In this document: piece by piece, positions 9,890-21,453 of the stretch
Numbering within the stretch: position 1 is the stretch's first letter
How the letters are laid out: each line of letters begins with the position of its first letter
Origin: Tiliqua scincoides
Lineage: Eukaryota > Chordata > Lepidosauria > Squamata > Scincidae
Direction: 5' to 3'
Assembly: GCF_035046505.1 (NCBI RefSeq)
Contig: NC_089829.1
Coordinates: forward strand, 8,070,896 to 8,134,895
Length of the DNA: 64,000 nucleotides
Position numbers and translations under genes: made by a program
The notes under the pieces: generated by a model
Told to the model about the DNA's origin: nothing
Databases searched by the model: none
What the model saw: only the letters and a program-made list of their open reading frames with translations

Positions 9890-10130
9890 TGCCTGACGAG
9901 CAGCCAAGTATTTATTTCAATCCTGCCCTTCATCCAAGGAGCACAGGGAAGCATATGTAGACCTCCTATCTTTTATCTTATAACATCCCTGTGAAGTAAG
10001 TTAGACTGAGAGGTAATGACTGGCTCAAGATCAATCAGTGAGCTTCATGCCTAAGTGGGCACTTCAACCACTTTATTCAGTTTGGCACTGTAACCAGTGT
10101 ACAACACCACCTCTTGGGTTCACCCAAGTT
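9890..10130 (-). mobile_element. MIR-like CORE-SINE
   Basis: The reverse complement shows the MIR order: tRNA-like head (near CACTTCAACCACTTTA), then TGACTGGCTCAAGATCA and CATCCCTGTGAAGTAAG. It is heavily diverged. Confidence 0.6.
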
Positions 10131-10202
10131 CATTTGATAGAAGAGTACCTAAGAAACCGATTACACACAGATCTGTACCCCAAAGAATGACAGTCATCTT
10201 AC

Positions 10203-10286
10203 TTTTGCATATTCCTGATCCAGTTTTTCGTTCTGATCTTCCAGAATGTAATCTGGGTAGCCAATCTGCTCTTTAATGGCAATCAC
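10203..10286 (-). CDS. MMEL1: MMEL1 coding exon 14
   Basis: Twenty-eight codons encode VIAIKEQIGYPDYILEDQNE then KLDQEYAK, matching the IxExIGYPDxI block. It is separated from exon 13 by a 4.4-kb intron that holds a large hAT element. Confidence 0.93.
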
Positions 10287-10504
10287 CTACAGGAAAATGG
10301 CAGAAAGTCCTCAGTTCCTTTCTACTGCTAGGACCTACCTGCCAAAAGAAAACCATAAGGAAACCAACCACATCTAGATCAATATGTATAAAAAGCCCTC
10401 TGGGAAGCCTGCAAGCGAGAGATAACTACTTCAGTTCAACCAGTGTTCAGGAGGAAGACTGCCACTGGAGCTGGGGATAGGGCACAGTGGTCAGAACTAA
10501 TAGC

Positions 10505-10665
10505 CATTGAAAGACCTACCCACCATGAATTTTGTCCAGCCCCCTTAAAAGCCATCCATGTGGGCCATCACCACATCTTGTGGCAGCAAAGCTTGTAGAC
10601 TAATTATGCACTGCGCGATGAAGCCCTTCCTTTTGCCTGTCCTTAAACTCCAGCCAGTCTATCTG
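10505..10665 (-). mobile_element. Old CR1 fragment
   Basis: AAGCCATCCATGTGGGCCAT, CACATCTTGTGGCAGCAA and CTAATTATGCACTGCGCGAT match the reversed CR1 coding end. Diverged. Confidence 0.55.
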
Positions 10666-11344
10666 AGCAGATCAGGGCCCAGCAGAGGGGGGTAAAGCGG
10701 GTAATTTGTACCTGGGCCCAGGGTCAGAAAGGGGGCCCAGGAGCCAAAGAAGGGGGCCCAAAATTTCCTGGGATCTTACATTTTACAGTCTGACCCAGAC
10801 TCACTACCCACACAGGATGCTGGGAGCATTACCGTGGGCACATGGCAGGGACTGTTGCCACAAGCCATATACACCGAGCCCAGGAATGCACACATTCCTT
10901 AACAGTGTCACAACTGGGAGGAAACTGACCTTCTACAGTAGCTCTTTGGCTTGTGGATCCACTAACCACGAAAGAGTGTGGAGGAGTGTGGAGGAGCTCA
11001 GGGACACAGCTGCAGGACTGCAGCTACTGCAAAGTGGGTTTTGGTGTACATAGGACACCTTCCATTCTAGTGTGAGCCTAAGTACAATGAGATTAATCTC
11101 CTGCAGTCAGTGGCATCGCTAGGGGGGTGCAGGCCACACCGGGTGATGCGCCCTGGGGGGTGACTCACTAGCACCGCGGCTTTAGGAGCCACCATGTCAT
11201 GCCATAAACCGTTGGATGTGGAATGTCCAGCAGAATGCAATGCAAAAAACAGAATTGAAATAGCACCTTTCCTTCAAAAGTTATGGCCCAAAAACAGGAA
11301 AGAAAAAATGAATGGATCCCTATGGCAAGTGAAAGTGAGCTGTA

Positions 11345-11825
11345 TTGTGCATTTACTCGCGAGTAGGCGCACTTGCCACAGTCAATAGGAAAGGGCAGGC
11401 TGAGAGGAATCCAATGGCACTGGAATGGTCTCGATCCAATGAATGCAGCCCCCAAAAACACGAGAAGGAGGTGCCTGCCTCCCTTCCAGCTGCAAGTGTA
11501 TTGAGCCCAAAACGAAGCCACCTGGCCACGTTTACTCGCGAGTAGGCGGACTTGCCTTAGTCTGTCGGAAAGGGCAGGTTGAGTGGACTCCAAGGATGTC
11601 AGAATGGTCCTGATCCAATGAATGCAGCCCCCAAAAACACTGGAGATGGAGGTCCCTGCCTCCCAGCTGCCCTATTGAGTTCTATGGAAAGCAAAGCAGC
11701 CTCACAGCCGCATTTACTTGCAAGTAGGCAGATGAGCCTTGGCTGGTGGTTAGGCCAGGCAAAGGGGAATGTGAGGGCATCAAAATGGTCCCTATCTGAT
11801 GGAGCTGCTCCAGAAGGCAGCCTCC
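11345..11825. repeat. Minisatellite, about 180-bp period, three units
   Basis: TTTACTCGCGAGTAGG or a close variant recurs at about 11352, 11531 and 11713. Each unit also carries GATCCAATGAATGCAGCCCC or its variant. Confidence 0.85.
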
Positions 11826-12004
11826 CCCCCCCCCCTAAAAAGGACAAAAAAGAGGCTTCAAAAATGGTAAGGGGAAGTTTTCTATTTTGCACTTGCAAAG
11901 CCAGGAGGGTCTTTATCTTGATGTGCCTGAAATAGAAGAAGTTTAAACTGGGCACTGAGGAGGGCTGGAAATCTCACTGATTCTTTTTTGGGGGGGTTGT
12001 TATT

Positions 12005-12260
12005 GCAGGCAGGCTACAGAGTAAGCTCCGTTGACCACTATGGGATTTACTTCTGAGTAGATATGCATAGAATTGGGCTCACAGGCTGCAATCCTACCCA
12101 CACTTTTCTGAGAGTAATTGACCCCATTGACCGCTATGGGACTTACTTCAGAGTAGACATGCATAGGCTTGGGCTCACAGGCTGCAATCCCACCCACACT
12201 TTCCTGAGAGTAAGCCCCATTGACCACAATAGGACTTACTTCAGAGTAGATTCACTTGAT
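12005..12260. repeat. Tandem array of the 90-bp-family core, about 98-bp period
   Basis: Three units carry CAGGCTGCAATCC(T/C)ACCCAC, GAGAGTAA and GACTTACTTCAGAGTAGA. The unit is the core of the 90-bp TIR repeat. Confidence 0.8.
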
Positions 12261-12336
12261 GGAACAGGACTGGCTCCCGCTTATTTAATTATTTCTTTTA
12301 TTTTAATTTAATTATTTATAATTATTTATTTTAATT

Positions 12337-12440
12337 TGCTTGATGACATCACTTCTGGCCATGACATCACTTCCAATGGGTCCTGGACAGATTTTCATTC
12401 TAAAAAGTGGGTCCTGGTGCTAAAAGTTTGAGAACTGCTG
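12337..12440. mobile_element. Truncated hAT MITE end
   Basis: GATGACATCACTTCTGGCC through AAAGTTTGAGAACTGCTG is one end of the 5712-6066 family. Confidence 0.7.
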
Positions 12441-12459
12441 CAATAAGGTGTCAGTAAGT

Positions 12460-12462
<3 letters not shown>

Positions 12463-12521
<59 letters not shown>
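12463..12521. repeat. (GT)n followed by (GA)n microsatellite
   Basis: About 14 GT units run into about 14 GA units. Confidence 0.97.
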
Positions 12522-13157
12522 CTCTACAAGTTTTCAAAATTACTAAAATCTGAATTTGGAGGAATAATCCCATCATGTTATATATCAATCAATGCGTAAT
12601 TTCATGCAGAATGCAATGAAACAAACCACATTGAAATATCTGTGTTCTAACAAAAGGTACAGCCAAAAAACCAGTGGGGGCGGGGTGATGGTATATCACC
12701 ACACCCACCGCCGGGGCGTTGCCCCGCCCACTGCATGGGGTGATGTGCAGGCCTCCCGCACCGAGTGACGCGAATCCTAGTGACATCACTGCCTGCAATG
12801 ATTTTCTATATTTGAAAGATTTTAGAGCGGCTTAGGAGTATGTTGGGTTTTCCATATCTAGCTGCCAATGCTGGGCAGGCAGGCCGAGCTCTGCACTGGA
12901 AGACTGATAGACCTGGGCTCCAAAGACTATTCTGGCTGTTACCCCTTTCCCCCTGCCAGTTTTGCCCCATTTTGCCTGCCCCCATTGCCATCCCCCACTC
13001 TGTTTCACCCCCTCCCTTTTTGGGAAGGAGCCCCAAAGAAACTTGGTACCCCCTGATAAAATTCCTCTCAGAGGCCCTGGAACAGATGACCAGTTTCATC
13101 ACATCAAATAGCAACATGCTTACTTAGTGCTATGTGCCATTAACTCTTTAATAGTTT

Positions 13158-13440
13158 TAACTATAGCATAAGAACATAAGAGGAGCCTTGCGGCATCATG
13201 GCCCATCTAGTTCAGTTTCCTCTATCATGCAGTGGCCCGCTAGATGCCTCTGGCAGCATCCAAGACAAGAGACCCCATATCCTGTTGCCACTGCATCTGG
13301 CATTTAGAGATGGGCTACCTCTGAAACCTAGAGGTTGCTTATAATCAAGGCTTTTAACCTGTGATGGGCTTTTCCTGCATCAATGTATCCAATCTCCTTT
13401 TCAAGTCATCTAGTACCATCACCTCATCCTTTGGGGTCTC
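13158..13440 (-). mobile_element. CR1 LINE 3' fragment
   Basis: It starts with the reversed octamer tail (AGAACATAAG), then GGCCCATCTAGTTCAG, GTGGCCCGCTAGATGCC and the coding end further right. It is more diverged than the copy at 4330. Confidence 0.75.
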
Positions 13441-13457
13441 TTTCTCTGGGTTCCCAT

Positions 13458-13795
13458 CTCTTGCTGGCAACCTTCAGTCTCGAAAGACTATGGTATTGCG
13501 CTCTGGATGGTGGTTCTGGCACAGCGTCTAGTGTGGCTGAAAAGGCCAATCCGGGAGTGACAATCCCTTCCACACCGGGAGCAAGTGCAGTCTGTCCCTG
13601 GTCTGTCTCCCTGGCTATGGGCCTTCCTTCTTTGCCTCTTTGCCTCAGACTGTTGGCCAAGTGTCTCTTCAAACTGGGAAAGGCCATGCTGCACAGCCTG
13701 CCTCCAAGCGGGCCGCTCAGAGGCCAGGGTTTCCCACCTGTTGAGGTCCACTCCTAAGGCCTTCAGATCCCTCTTGCAGATCCCTCTTGCATATG
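13458..13795 (-). mobile_element. Non-LTR LINE 3' end sharing its tail with the 5S SINE
   Basis: On the minus strand it encodes DLNRWETLASERPAWRQAVQ and a zinc-finger-like GRDCHSRIGLFSHTRRC, then the tail ATAGTCTTTCGAGACTGAAG. It ends GGTTGCCAGC, like 29848-30256. Confidence 0.75.
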
Positions 13796-13889
13796 GTTCC
13801 CATCTACCATATGGGTATAATGAATCTTACTTTACCACACTAGTAAAAGCATTTACACCTGAAGCTCTTTACGCTCTCAAAAAGGGCTT

Positions 13890-14227
13890 CAGGGGTGTCA
13901 AACGCGTTTCATTACGAGGGCCGAATAGCATTCATGATGCCTGCTAAGGGCTGGAGATGTTCTCATTAGGCAGGAAGTGATGTCATTAAACAGGTCATAA
14001 CCAAAAACAAACACCTTTTCTCCCTTAAACTCATTAACTACAAATGACAGAAGAGAAAATATGCAAATCTGGATCATATTTCAAGATCTGGGAGAGCCCA
14101 ATTTTCACGTGGGCTGCCCTTTCAGCAGTAACACCTCAGCACTACTCAGCAGATGAGAGCCTGAGGGCCAGATGAAAAGCTTCCATGGACCGCATCTGGC
14201 CCCTGGGCCTTATGGTTGACACCGCTG
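13890..14227. mobile_element. hAT MITE, about 338 bp, CAGGGGTGTCAAAC ends
   Basis: It begins CAGGGGTGTCAAACG and ends GGTTGACACCGCTG. It matches 60051-60383. No clear target duplication. Confidence 0.72.
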
Positions 14228-14724
14228 GGCTATATGAAAGGATTGTTATTTAAATATTTGTATACTCTGTTCCCCCCCCCCCGTGATGATTCCTATTTTA
14301 CTGTTTTTTCAGACCTTACTGTCTTCTAAGCCCAAATTGGGTTGCAGCATCCTTCCCCCATTACAACCAGGTCACACCAAAGTGTGGCTTTAATTGAAGA
14401 GTAAATCCTGTATCTGTATCAGACTACAGTTGGGCACTCACATGACTGAACACTGCTCCATAACAAACAAACAAAAACAAACAACCTGTTCCCTGCACAG
14501 AGAAAATTAGCATGTCAAGAAGTGTAGATTAGACACTTTCCATTGACATGCTATATTTCTATGTGCAAGGAGACTGTATGGAGGAACTTTCAGTAAGTCA
14601 ATGAATGAGACCCCAGTATTTTTGCACTGTTGAAAGAGATCCGCAGTTTTTTTTTTTAAAGGGGGAGAGGGGAAATCACTCAATCTCCAAAAATGGCCTT
14701 CAGCCCACGCTCCATTACTCTGAC

Positions 14725-14823
14725 CTTCTCCCGTGCTTTCCCTTTAGATGTTTCATCCATCCACTGCAATTCGTCCAGCATCTCGATAAACACCTCACGG
14801 ATTTTTTCAATGAGGTCCCGGAC
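14725..14823 (-). CDS. MMEL1: MMEL1 coding exon 13
   Basis: Thirty-three codons encode [19 protein letters not shown] then [14 protein letters not shown]. The donor is GTCAGA, weaker than the others in this gene, but frame and homology fix the border. Confidence 0.9.
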
Positions 14824-15393
14824 CTAAAATAGAGATGGATGGGAAGGTACAATTCCTGAGCCGTGGCTTAGAATACAATGACAGGCAGTGAATTGTCACA
14901 ATTAATTGGTCAGAGGCGATGCTGGTAAAAGGGACCCAGTGCAGAAATCAAGGGCTTTCGGGAGATTCTTTCACAGTGCCAGAAAAATCTGTCTGTTTAA
15001 AAGCCACTTCCCAGCATTCACTCTTGGATTGCAATTCTGCTAAAAGCTATTGTTGCTCCAGCTTTTCCCCTTTAGGACAGATGAGCAGCAAAAGGTTGAT
15101 CTCGAGTCATTGGGGGACACTGCAGGGCTCTGCCCCCTTGACAAGGACTCAACTCCTTTATAGCTGAGATCTGCCCCCTTATTGTGGGGCTATGCCCTGC
15201 TACCAGATTTTCCTTCCTTTGTTTTTCAAGGCTTGGCAGAACCTCTCTGGTGCCATGGAGCAACTGAGAGCAAAAGTTTCTGATGTACCACCTCCTCTCC
15301 TTTAAAAAACAAGAATTAGGTTTGGACACAGTGCCTAGGAAATGAAAAGGTGGCAGAGCTAAGCAACCAGTAAGATGGGGAAAAGTGACATAC

Positions 15394-15522
15394 CATCCTT
15401 TTGCTCTTGCCGGCGAACGTCTCCCTGACATACAGTGCCCCGACTGCGTTTTCCATGTTGGTGTTCACATAGCTCACACATTCCCGCCATCTAGCTTCTT
15501 CCAACACCGTACCGTAGAGCGC
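15394..15522 (-). CDS. MMEL1: MMEL1 coding exon 12
   Basis: Forty-three codons encode [20 protein letters not shown] then [20 protein letters not shown]. The WRECVxYVNxNMENAVGxLYV motif is strongly conserved. Confidence 0.95.
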
Positions 15523-15576
15523 CTTGGAGAAAAATGTGATGTCACTCCTCTCATCATTCTAACCTGTGACTTCAAG

Positions 15577-15745
15577 GCCAGCCCATCCATGTGGTCAACT
15601 GAGGCAGATTGTCAGGGAGTGGGGACCACCGGCCTCCAATCTCTCCCCTACTCTCCTGCCTCTGATTCCCTGGATTTGAAAAGGAAATGGAGCAGAAATG
15701 GACCTTTGGGGGAGAAGAGAATGGTGGGCAAGGTCTGAAACGGTA
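15577..15745. repeat. Copy of the CCATGAGG-CAACTGA repeat family
   Basis: AGGCCAGCCCATCCATGTGG, TCAACTGAGGCAG and CCCTGGATTTGAAAAGGAA recur near 25.4, 59.2 and elsewhere. Probably a non-autonomous DNA element. Class unproven. Confidence 0.5.
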
Positions 15746-15877
15746 CCACTCTCAGTCTTTCCATCTGCACTATGGGTATAAGATTGCAATAGCTATTCTA
15801 GTCTAGAGCTATATTCTTAGATATATAGAATATAATTCTATGTTCTATTCACAATAGAAAAGGGAAAGAGATTTCAA

Positions 15878-15938
15878 AGGAAGGAAGGAAGGAAGGAAGG
15901 AAGGAAGGAAGGAAGGAAGGAAGGAAGGAAGGAAGGAA
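15878..15938. repeat. (GGAA)n microsatellite
   Basis: About 15 units of GGAA. Confidence 0.98.
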
Positions 15939-16350
15939 TTGGAAGTGTGTGTATATGATTTTAAAAGAAACAAAGAGTGTGTGTGGGGGGGGGGGGAGAG
16001 AAAAGAGCCATTCACTGGTCTGCTCTAGGCAGCAAAATGTCATGGGTCAGCCCTCTGCCACCCACAGGAAATCAGTGAACTTTGTTTTGCTTCATGGTGC
16101 GGCTATGATTAAATTTCATATAATATTAAATCACATTTATTATATTTGCTTATAAATAGCAGCAGCATCATTGCTCATCTTGTTTCTTTACAGAATGTAT
16201 GTTTATGGGATAGTACCAGCACCATCGTTTCAAACTGGAGTTGAACGCTCTGCAAGAAATGCAAATTTCTGGGAAAAGCCACTACCCAAACCTATTGGAT
16301 TGACTGCAAATTAAGTGGGGTGGGGCGGGATGGGGTGGGGGGAGCATTAC

Positions 16351-16444
16351 CTTTTTGTAGCTTGCCCGGGCTTCTTTGAAACGCCGGCTCAAACCACTGA
16401 TCCGGTCAAGCACCAGTCGCCAAACCAAGTAGTTCTGGATCGTG
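16351..16444 (-). CDS. MMEL1: MMEL1 coding exon 11
   Basis: This exon encodes [19 protein letters not shown] then [12 protein letters not shown]. It matches the [11 protein letters not shown] block of MMEL1. It is 94 bases between CCCAG and GTAATG. Confidence 0.93.
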
Positions 16445-16679
16445 CTGGGGGTGAAGTCAGTGGAGACGTTAGCAGGGGGACAGGGTCAGTTTCATTTTTT
16501 AAAAGAAAACGGACAAACTCACAGGGTGAGGAAGAGCAGATCAACAGCTGGGAAGGGAAGACTTTCAACCAGTCCATTTCCTCCCTGCCTCCCAACCTGA
16601 CCAATCTTGTTTTACCCAATAAATAAATCCTTCTGGGTCAGCAAACACCAGCAGAATGAATCATTGCAGTCTAACGTAC

Positions 16680-17243
16680 AGCCCAATCCTATGCTTCCCT
16701 AGCGCCCAGGGCTACACTAGCACCATAATGGTGACCTCTGGGTCATAATGTATCCTCTGGGGCCAGGGAAGCAGCACCTGGTCTCCTTAGGGCAAGGGAA
16801 CAAATGTTCCTTTACCCTGTATAGCACCCAGGCGGCCCCAATGAATCTCCTTGGATTTGCACCCACAATTGAGCAGGTACAGAATCAAGGAAGCCCATGC
16901 TGGCTTTCCCGGCCTGGGAAGGGGGTCAGGAAACTGCAGCAGGGTCTGCTGCCATCTCCACCCCCCTCCTGGGCACACTCCTTCCCTCTCTCCCCCACTC
17001 TCCTCCCACCTAGTTCTGTCACCTTCCTGCCCTCCCTCTTCCCCGAAAAGACCAGCTGCCAGCTGGCAGCCATCTTCACCATTAGGAGTTCTTAATGGTG
17101 ATCTCTGGGCGCCAACTGGTGCTGGTCTCAACGCTGGTGGTAGGTCTGTTCTGCTGGTGCAAAAATGCCTTACTGGACTTTTGTGACAGCCCAGGCCAAC
17201 AGTACTAGCAGCGCACCGGCGCCACGGCCCATAGGATAGGGCT
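16680..17243. mobile_element. TIR element, 564 bp, AGCCCAATCCTATG ends
   Basis: It begins AGCCCAATCCTATG and ends CATAGGATAGGGCT, inverted repeats with one mismatch. GC-rich interior, non-coding, in MMEL1 intron 10. No clear target duplication. Confidence 0.65.
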
Positions 17244-17429
17244 CTTAGTTACCCTGCAAAGAACTTCCGGAACCACCAATCTTAACATGGTCACACGCTG
17301 AGTACAGGCTTCCGTTGTGTCCTTTTCAGTCCGTTCTGACTTCTTTTTCTAATGGCCCAAAGCAACTGCCCATAGATTTGGTTTCTATATATTTCTTTCG
17401 GTTACAGAGCTCTCCTGATATCTCTCTAC

Positions 17430-17566
17430 CTGGCAGAATAGCGGGAGAGGATGGCTTTTAACTCCTGGAGATATGGCACACCGTGCACGACCACTTCCTC
17501 ATCACGGCTGATCTCAATGTTGACAGACGACATGACACCTTGGATGAAGAGTGTCCAATTAAACTC
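17430..17566 (-). CDS. MMEL1: MMEL1 coding exon 10
   Basis: This exon encodes EFNWTLFIQGVMSSVNIEIS, then DEEVVVHGVPYLQELKAIL and RYSA. It is 137 bases and ends two bases into a codon. Confidence 0.92.
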
Positions 17567-17757
17567 CTAAAGTAAGGAGAGAAAGAAGGACAAATGCAGA
17601 AACAGCCTTGATTCTAGGGAAATACTGGGGGACTCTCATCTTCCTCCCGCTGTGGTCTTCTTGGGACTGTTCTCCTCTAACCTGGCTGAAGGTCTTGTTC
17701 CACTACTTCAGTTCCTCCAATTCCAGCCCACTGTCCTACACTGGAGGGATCTTGTGA

Positions 17758-17990
17758 CCAGGGCCAATCTGCCCATGGGACTGAGTGAGACAGTTGCTTT
17801 CAGAGATTGATTGCTAGAGGGAATCCACCTGTCTCCATCTGTTTCTTACTCTTCTTCCTTTCTCAAATTCAGGGAGCAGGTAGAGGAGACTGGAGTGGAA
17901 GGGAAAGTGTGGAGGAGTAGAGAGGAGTGGGCTAGAGTGCCCACATTCTCTGCTCCTCCCCCCTTTTCTACTTTGCTTCCTTCACCTTTA
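17758..17990. repeat. Copy of the CCATGAGG-CAACTGA repeat family
   Basis: AGGGCCAATCTGCCCATG and GGAGCAGGTAGAGGAGACTG match the copies at 15.6 and 25.4 kb. Diverged. Confidence 0.4.
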
Positions 17991-18167
17991 GGATTCAGAA
18001 TGTAGCAGAAGGTGAAGGAAAAGCTACAGTGCTTAATGTACTGTTGGGTAGGGGAAATGGTATTTTGTGCACTCTCTCAAGTGCTTGCCTGTGAAAAGTC
18101 CCTTGCAGGGTCAGGGCTATGTGGAGAGCATGAGAAGATCTGGATCTCCACCCCAACGTCAACTTAC

Positions 18168-18257
18168 ACTCAACTCAAACCTGTCCTGGAGCTCGGCAAG
18201 AGTCATTTTGTTGTACAGCAATGTCGCATCATGTCTCTCTTCTACTGGAGTGGTAGC
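18168..18257 (-). CDS. MMEL1: MMEL1 coding exon 9
   Basis: Thirty codons encode ATTPVEERHDATLLYNKMTL then AELQDRFELS. The PxEERHDxxxLYxKM block is family typical. Phase 0 to 0. Confidence 0.92.
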
Positions 18258-19095
18258 CTAGAAAACAAACAACAACAACAACAAATAGAATTGCAAAAAA
18301 GTTTGTATGCCCAAAAAACCATTTGGAAGCTCCTGCTTGGTTGGGACATTCAAGGAATTTGAGAACAGCCAGTAAATAAAGGGAGTGCTGACATAATTTG
18401 CAAGATATGTGGGTTTTGGTCTCTGGAGATCCCCAGTTAGGATGTAAGCAACTTCAGAACTGATGGGAGGGAGGAATGAGATCCACACATCCTAGAGAAC
18501 AGAATTTTAGTAAGAGGCTGGTTAAAAAGTATTTTAAACTCTCTTAGTAAAGGGACAAGATTGTTTTAAGCATCAGAAAGCTTCCTACATGGAGGAGTTC
18601 CATAATGAAAGCTGCCTAGGGGTGTCTTGAAGTGCACCCAGTTGGGTCAACACCATGATCATTCCCCGCTCTCCTCAATCGTTTGGTCAATTTAGGCACT
18701 CAGTGCCATCCCAGGTGTCTTTTGGCTTGCAGTTGCACTGTCTTATGGATTTGGAGTCAGGTCCCCCAATGTCACGCTGCATCATGGGATTCGTAGTGTC
18801 CTTGCTGCCTAGCCATCAAGTCACTCTTCATTTTTCTTGGGCAATGTTGCACAGGGTGACCTTGCAGAATTGCTGAAATGGAGGAAGGTGGGCATAAAAT
18901 AGAATGCAGTAAGGTGGTCACTGAAAGGATACTTAATGCTCTTCTATGTAAATGTGACAACAATTAAAGTTTCTGCTTGCAGAGAGAACAAGGGGCAGAT
19001 TTGCTCAGAGTCTGGTGAAATTCAGTATGAATTTTTGACGTGGGATTTGAACCCTTTGGATTGGCCTTTTGGTTTTCCAGAAATACCATACTCAC

Positions 19096-19230
19096 ATTGG
19101 CAATGTCAGTCTCAAACTCCATAACCTTTCTCATTTCTTCTCGGACCAGGTGGTCATCTTGGGACACATTCATGTCTTCTCTGATCATTTTGGCAACATT
19201 GATCATATACTGGAAGTAAGCTTCCCTCAC
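19096..19230 (-). CDS. MMEL1: MMEL1 coding exon 8
   Basis: Forty-five codons begin VREAYFQYMINVAKMI and end VMEFETDIAN, a helical segment of the M13 domain. Intron 7 is only 106 bases, the shortest seen in the gene. Confidence 0.93.
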
Positions 19231-19336
19231 CTGGGCAGAAGGAGAACAAGCAGGGGACATCATCAATTAGTATTTTCTAGCACAACCAGGGAGCTGGTTA
19301 AACTGAAAAAGGTTTGACAATGGTATCAAGACATAC

Positions 19337-19402
19337 TTTTTGGTAGTTGCCGTCATTAAAGTAGTAATCTCTAGATGGCATCCCCAAGCCAGGTTGGTCG
19401 AT
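19337..19402 (-). CDS. MMEL1: MMEL1 coding exon 7
   Basis: Twenty-two codons encode IDQPGLGMPSRDYYFNDG. The LGMPSRDYY or LGLPSREYY motif is characteristic of the M13 family. The borders are TTCCAG and GTATGT. Confidence 0.93.
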
Positions 19403-19934
19403 CTGGAAGAAAACAATCAGTGGGCAAATTATCTCATGGGAATATCACAACTGAGAGTCCATTACTTTGGGGTAGAGCATGATGCGAGATCATTGACGTT
19501 GCCAGTGAAAAGATCTTAGATGGCAGAAGTGTGAAAGGGACCCCCCTGCCTGAATTCTTCACATGCTACTGCTGGTCAGAGTATTAGGCTAGATGGCAAA
19601 GACCAGCCCTACAGGAAGCAAGTGAAATGACTGCTTCAGGTGATACATTGTGGGTCAGTTTTCAGGGACAACAGATTTTGCCCAGCCAACACCACGGATG
19701 GCCTGAAGAGGAAAGAAGGTGAAATGGCCCTGAGTTACCTTTTTGTTTTCCCTTCCTAATTGATAAGGAAGAAGGGGAGAGTTGGGAAAGCAGAAGGGAA
19801 CTGGGGGTGTCATTTTGATACAAAAAGGGAGAGGGGACGTAGGGGAGCCATTGGGTCCTCTGTTTCAGGCAGCAAAACATCATGGGTTATAGGTGACCAA
19901 CAGCATGTCTCCAAATGTATCAGTTTCACATAAC

Positions 19935-20150
19935 ACAGCATAAGGAGAGCCTTGCTGGATTCGACCAGTCTGGTCCAGCTTCCTGTATCTCACAGTGGCC
20001 CATCGGAGCACATGAATCAATAAGGTCCCTGTATCCTGTAGCCACCCGCTTGCATCTGGCATTCGGAGATAGGTTGCCTCTAAAATCCAGAGCTTGCACA
20101 CAGTTGTCCTGACCCGTGACGGTATATTCCCTTGGGACTTTTTCATGGCG
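19935..20150 (-). mobile_element. CR1 LINE 3' fragment
   Basis: TCCAGCTTCCTGTATCTCAC followed by AGTGGCCCATCGGAGCACAT and CATCTGGCATTCGGAGATAG is the reversed CR1 3' end. Confidence 0.75.
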
Positions 20151-20199
20151 AGTGACAGCAGCTCAGTGGTGGTGCCTCATACTTTGCAGGTTGGAGGTT

Positions 20200-20282
20200 C
20201 ACAGCCCAATCCTGTGCACACTTTTCTGGGAGTAAGCAGCATTGACTCGAATGAGGCTTACTTCGGATTGGGCTGTCAGTCC
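20200..20282. mobile_element. 90-bp TIR repeat copy
   Basis: It begins ACAGCCCAATCCTGTGC and ends CGGATTGGGCTGT, around GGGAGTAAGCAGCATTGACT. Confidence 0.7.
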
Positions 20283-20388
20283 CCAGCAGCAAGGTTCAGG
20301 AAGATCTCTGATCAGTATACTGAGGAGCTGTTTTCAGAACCAACACAGAGGACCAATGATTTGACTCGGCACTGGGTAGTCCCTTTGG

Positions 20389-20500
20389 AAGGAACCATAG
20401 CTCAGTGGTGGATCACATGTGTTGCATGTAGCAGGTCCTCAGGTTCAATTCTTGGACAATGTCTACTAGGTCGGGCTGGGAAAGATCAGCACCTGCTCAA
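20389..20500 (+). mobile_element. tRNA-derived SINE, 5' part
   Basis: ACCATAGCTCAGTGGTGGA resembles a tRNA A box and GGTTCAATTC a B box. Confidence 0.65.
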
Positions 20501-20924
20501 TTCCTCTCTGCCTTATACTTTTGCTTGCTAGATCAGGTTCACAGCTTTCATCACAAACTGACCATGTGTTTGGATGTGCAGATTGGTCTTCATATACTGG
20601 GTTATTATTATTACTTCATTGAAAAGTCAGATATTAGTAGCTTGAGGAACCCTTGTACTGGAAAGAGCACATGGTACAGTCCCTCCTGGATTGTATCTTT
20701 TCTCATGTGCGTTAGGGAATTCTTCTTGCATTCTACTTGAAGATATGTTGGCTTTTTTTTGACACATGGGAAATGGTCCAAACATACTTCTTCCCAACCT
20801 GCAGTTTGAAGAGGTATAGCCCTGCCAGGACTGAGCCATGTGCTCTACCTGTAAATTTGAATCAGCCTATATGCACAGGGAAGGAAAAGGTGGCTTGGTC
20901 TACAACACTTGGCACATACACTTA

Positions 20925-21356
20925 GGGCGCAATCCTAACCTATGCTGGAGCAGGCAAGCCAGGACGCTTGCGCTGCATCCAACACGGGTTACTGGCCAGC
21001 AGCGGCTCAGCCAGAGGCAAGGGGAAGCTCTTCCCCTTACCCCTGGGTAAGGGCTGCTGGCCCCAATGGGTCTCCTCAGATTTGTGCCACCTCTGGAGGT
21101 GGCACAAGTCCGAGGAGAGCGGAGTGGCTTGAAGCACTCCATTCTCCCTGGGGCAGGAGTTGGGATCCGTCATAACCACCAGGTCCCAGCCCCGCTCCGC
21201 CCCCGCTCCTTGCGTGCCCACCCCCGGGGCCACCCATCACCTGCCCTCCCCACGCCCAGAACCGCCCCCTCCCACCTCCTCCCCACCCCCCCAACGCCTA
21301 CCTTCACTGCTTGTGTTGGCGCAGGTGCGGCATAAGTGCCGGTTAGGATTGTGCCT
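20925..21356. mobile_element. GC-rich TIR element, 432 bp
   Basis: It begins GGGCGCAATCCTAACC and ends GGTTAGGATTGTGCCT. The interior is GC rich with long C runs. It lies in MMEL1 intron 6, near exon 6. No transposase. Confidence 0.78.
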
Positions 21357-21453
21357 GTAATTACTCTTGCACAAATTTACATAACACAAATGGAAACGAG
21401 AGTAATCCTCTGGAGTATGAAAGCAGAGCTCCTTGTAAAAAATGCTTTCTTAC

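Larger units (their letters stand above)
11108..12791. mobile_element. Large hAT element (1.68 kb) with internal tandem repeats
   Basis: It begins CAGTGGCATCGCTAGGG and ends CCTAGTGACATCACTG. The duplication CCTGCAGT/CCTGCAAT agrees at 7 of 8 bases. Inside are three units of about 180 bp, three units of about 98 bp, part of another hAT element and GT/GA microsatellites. No transposase is seen. It lies in MMEL1 intron 13. Confidence 0.82.

Noticed and set aside
15983-15996. G-quadruplex at a G run
   Set aside because: It is a single homopolymer run beside a microsatellite, not four spaced G tracts.
20389-20500. tRNA gene
   Set aside because: A- and B-box-like motifs are present but no cloverleaf closes, and the same block recurs as a SINE.
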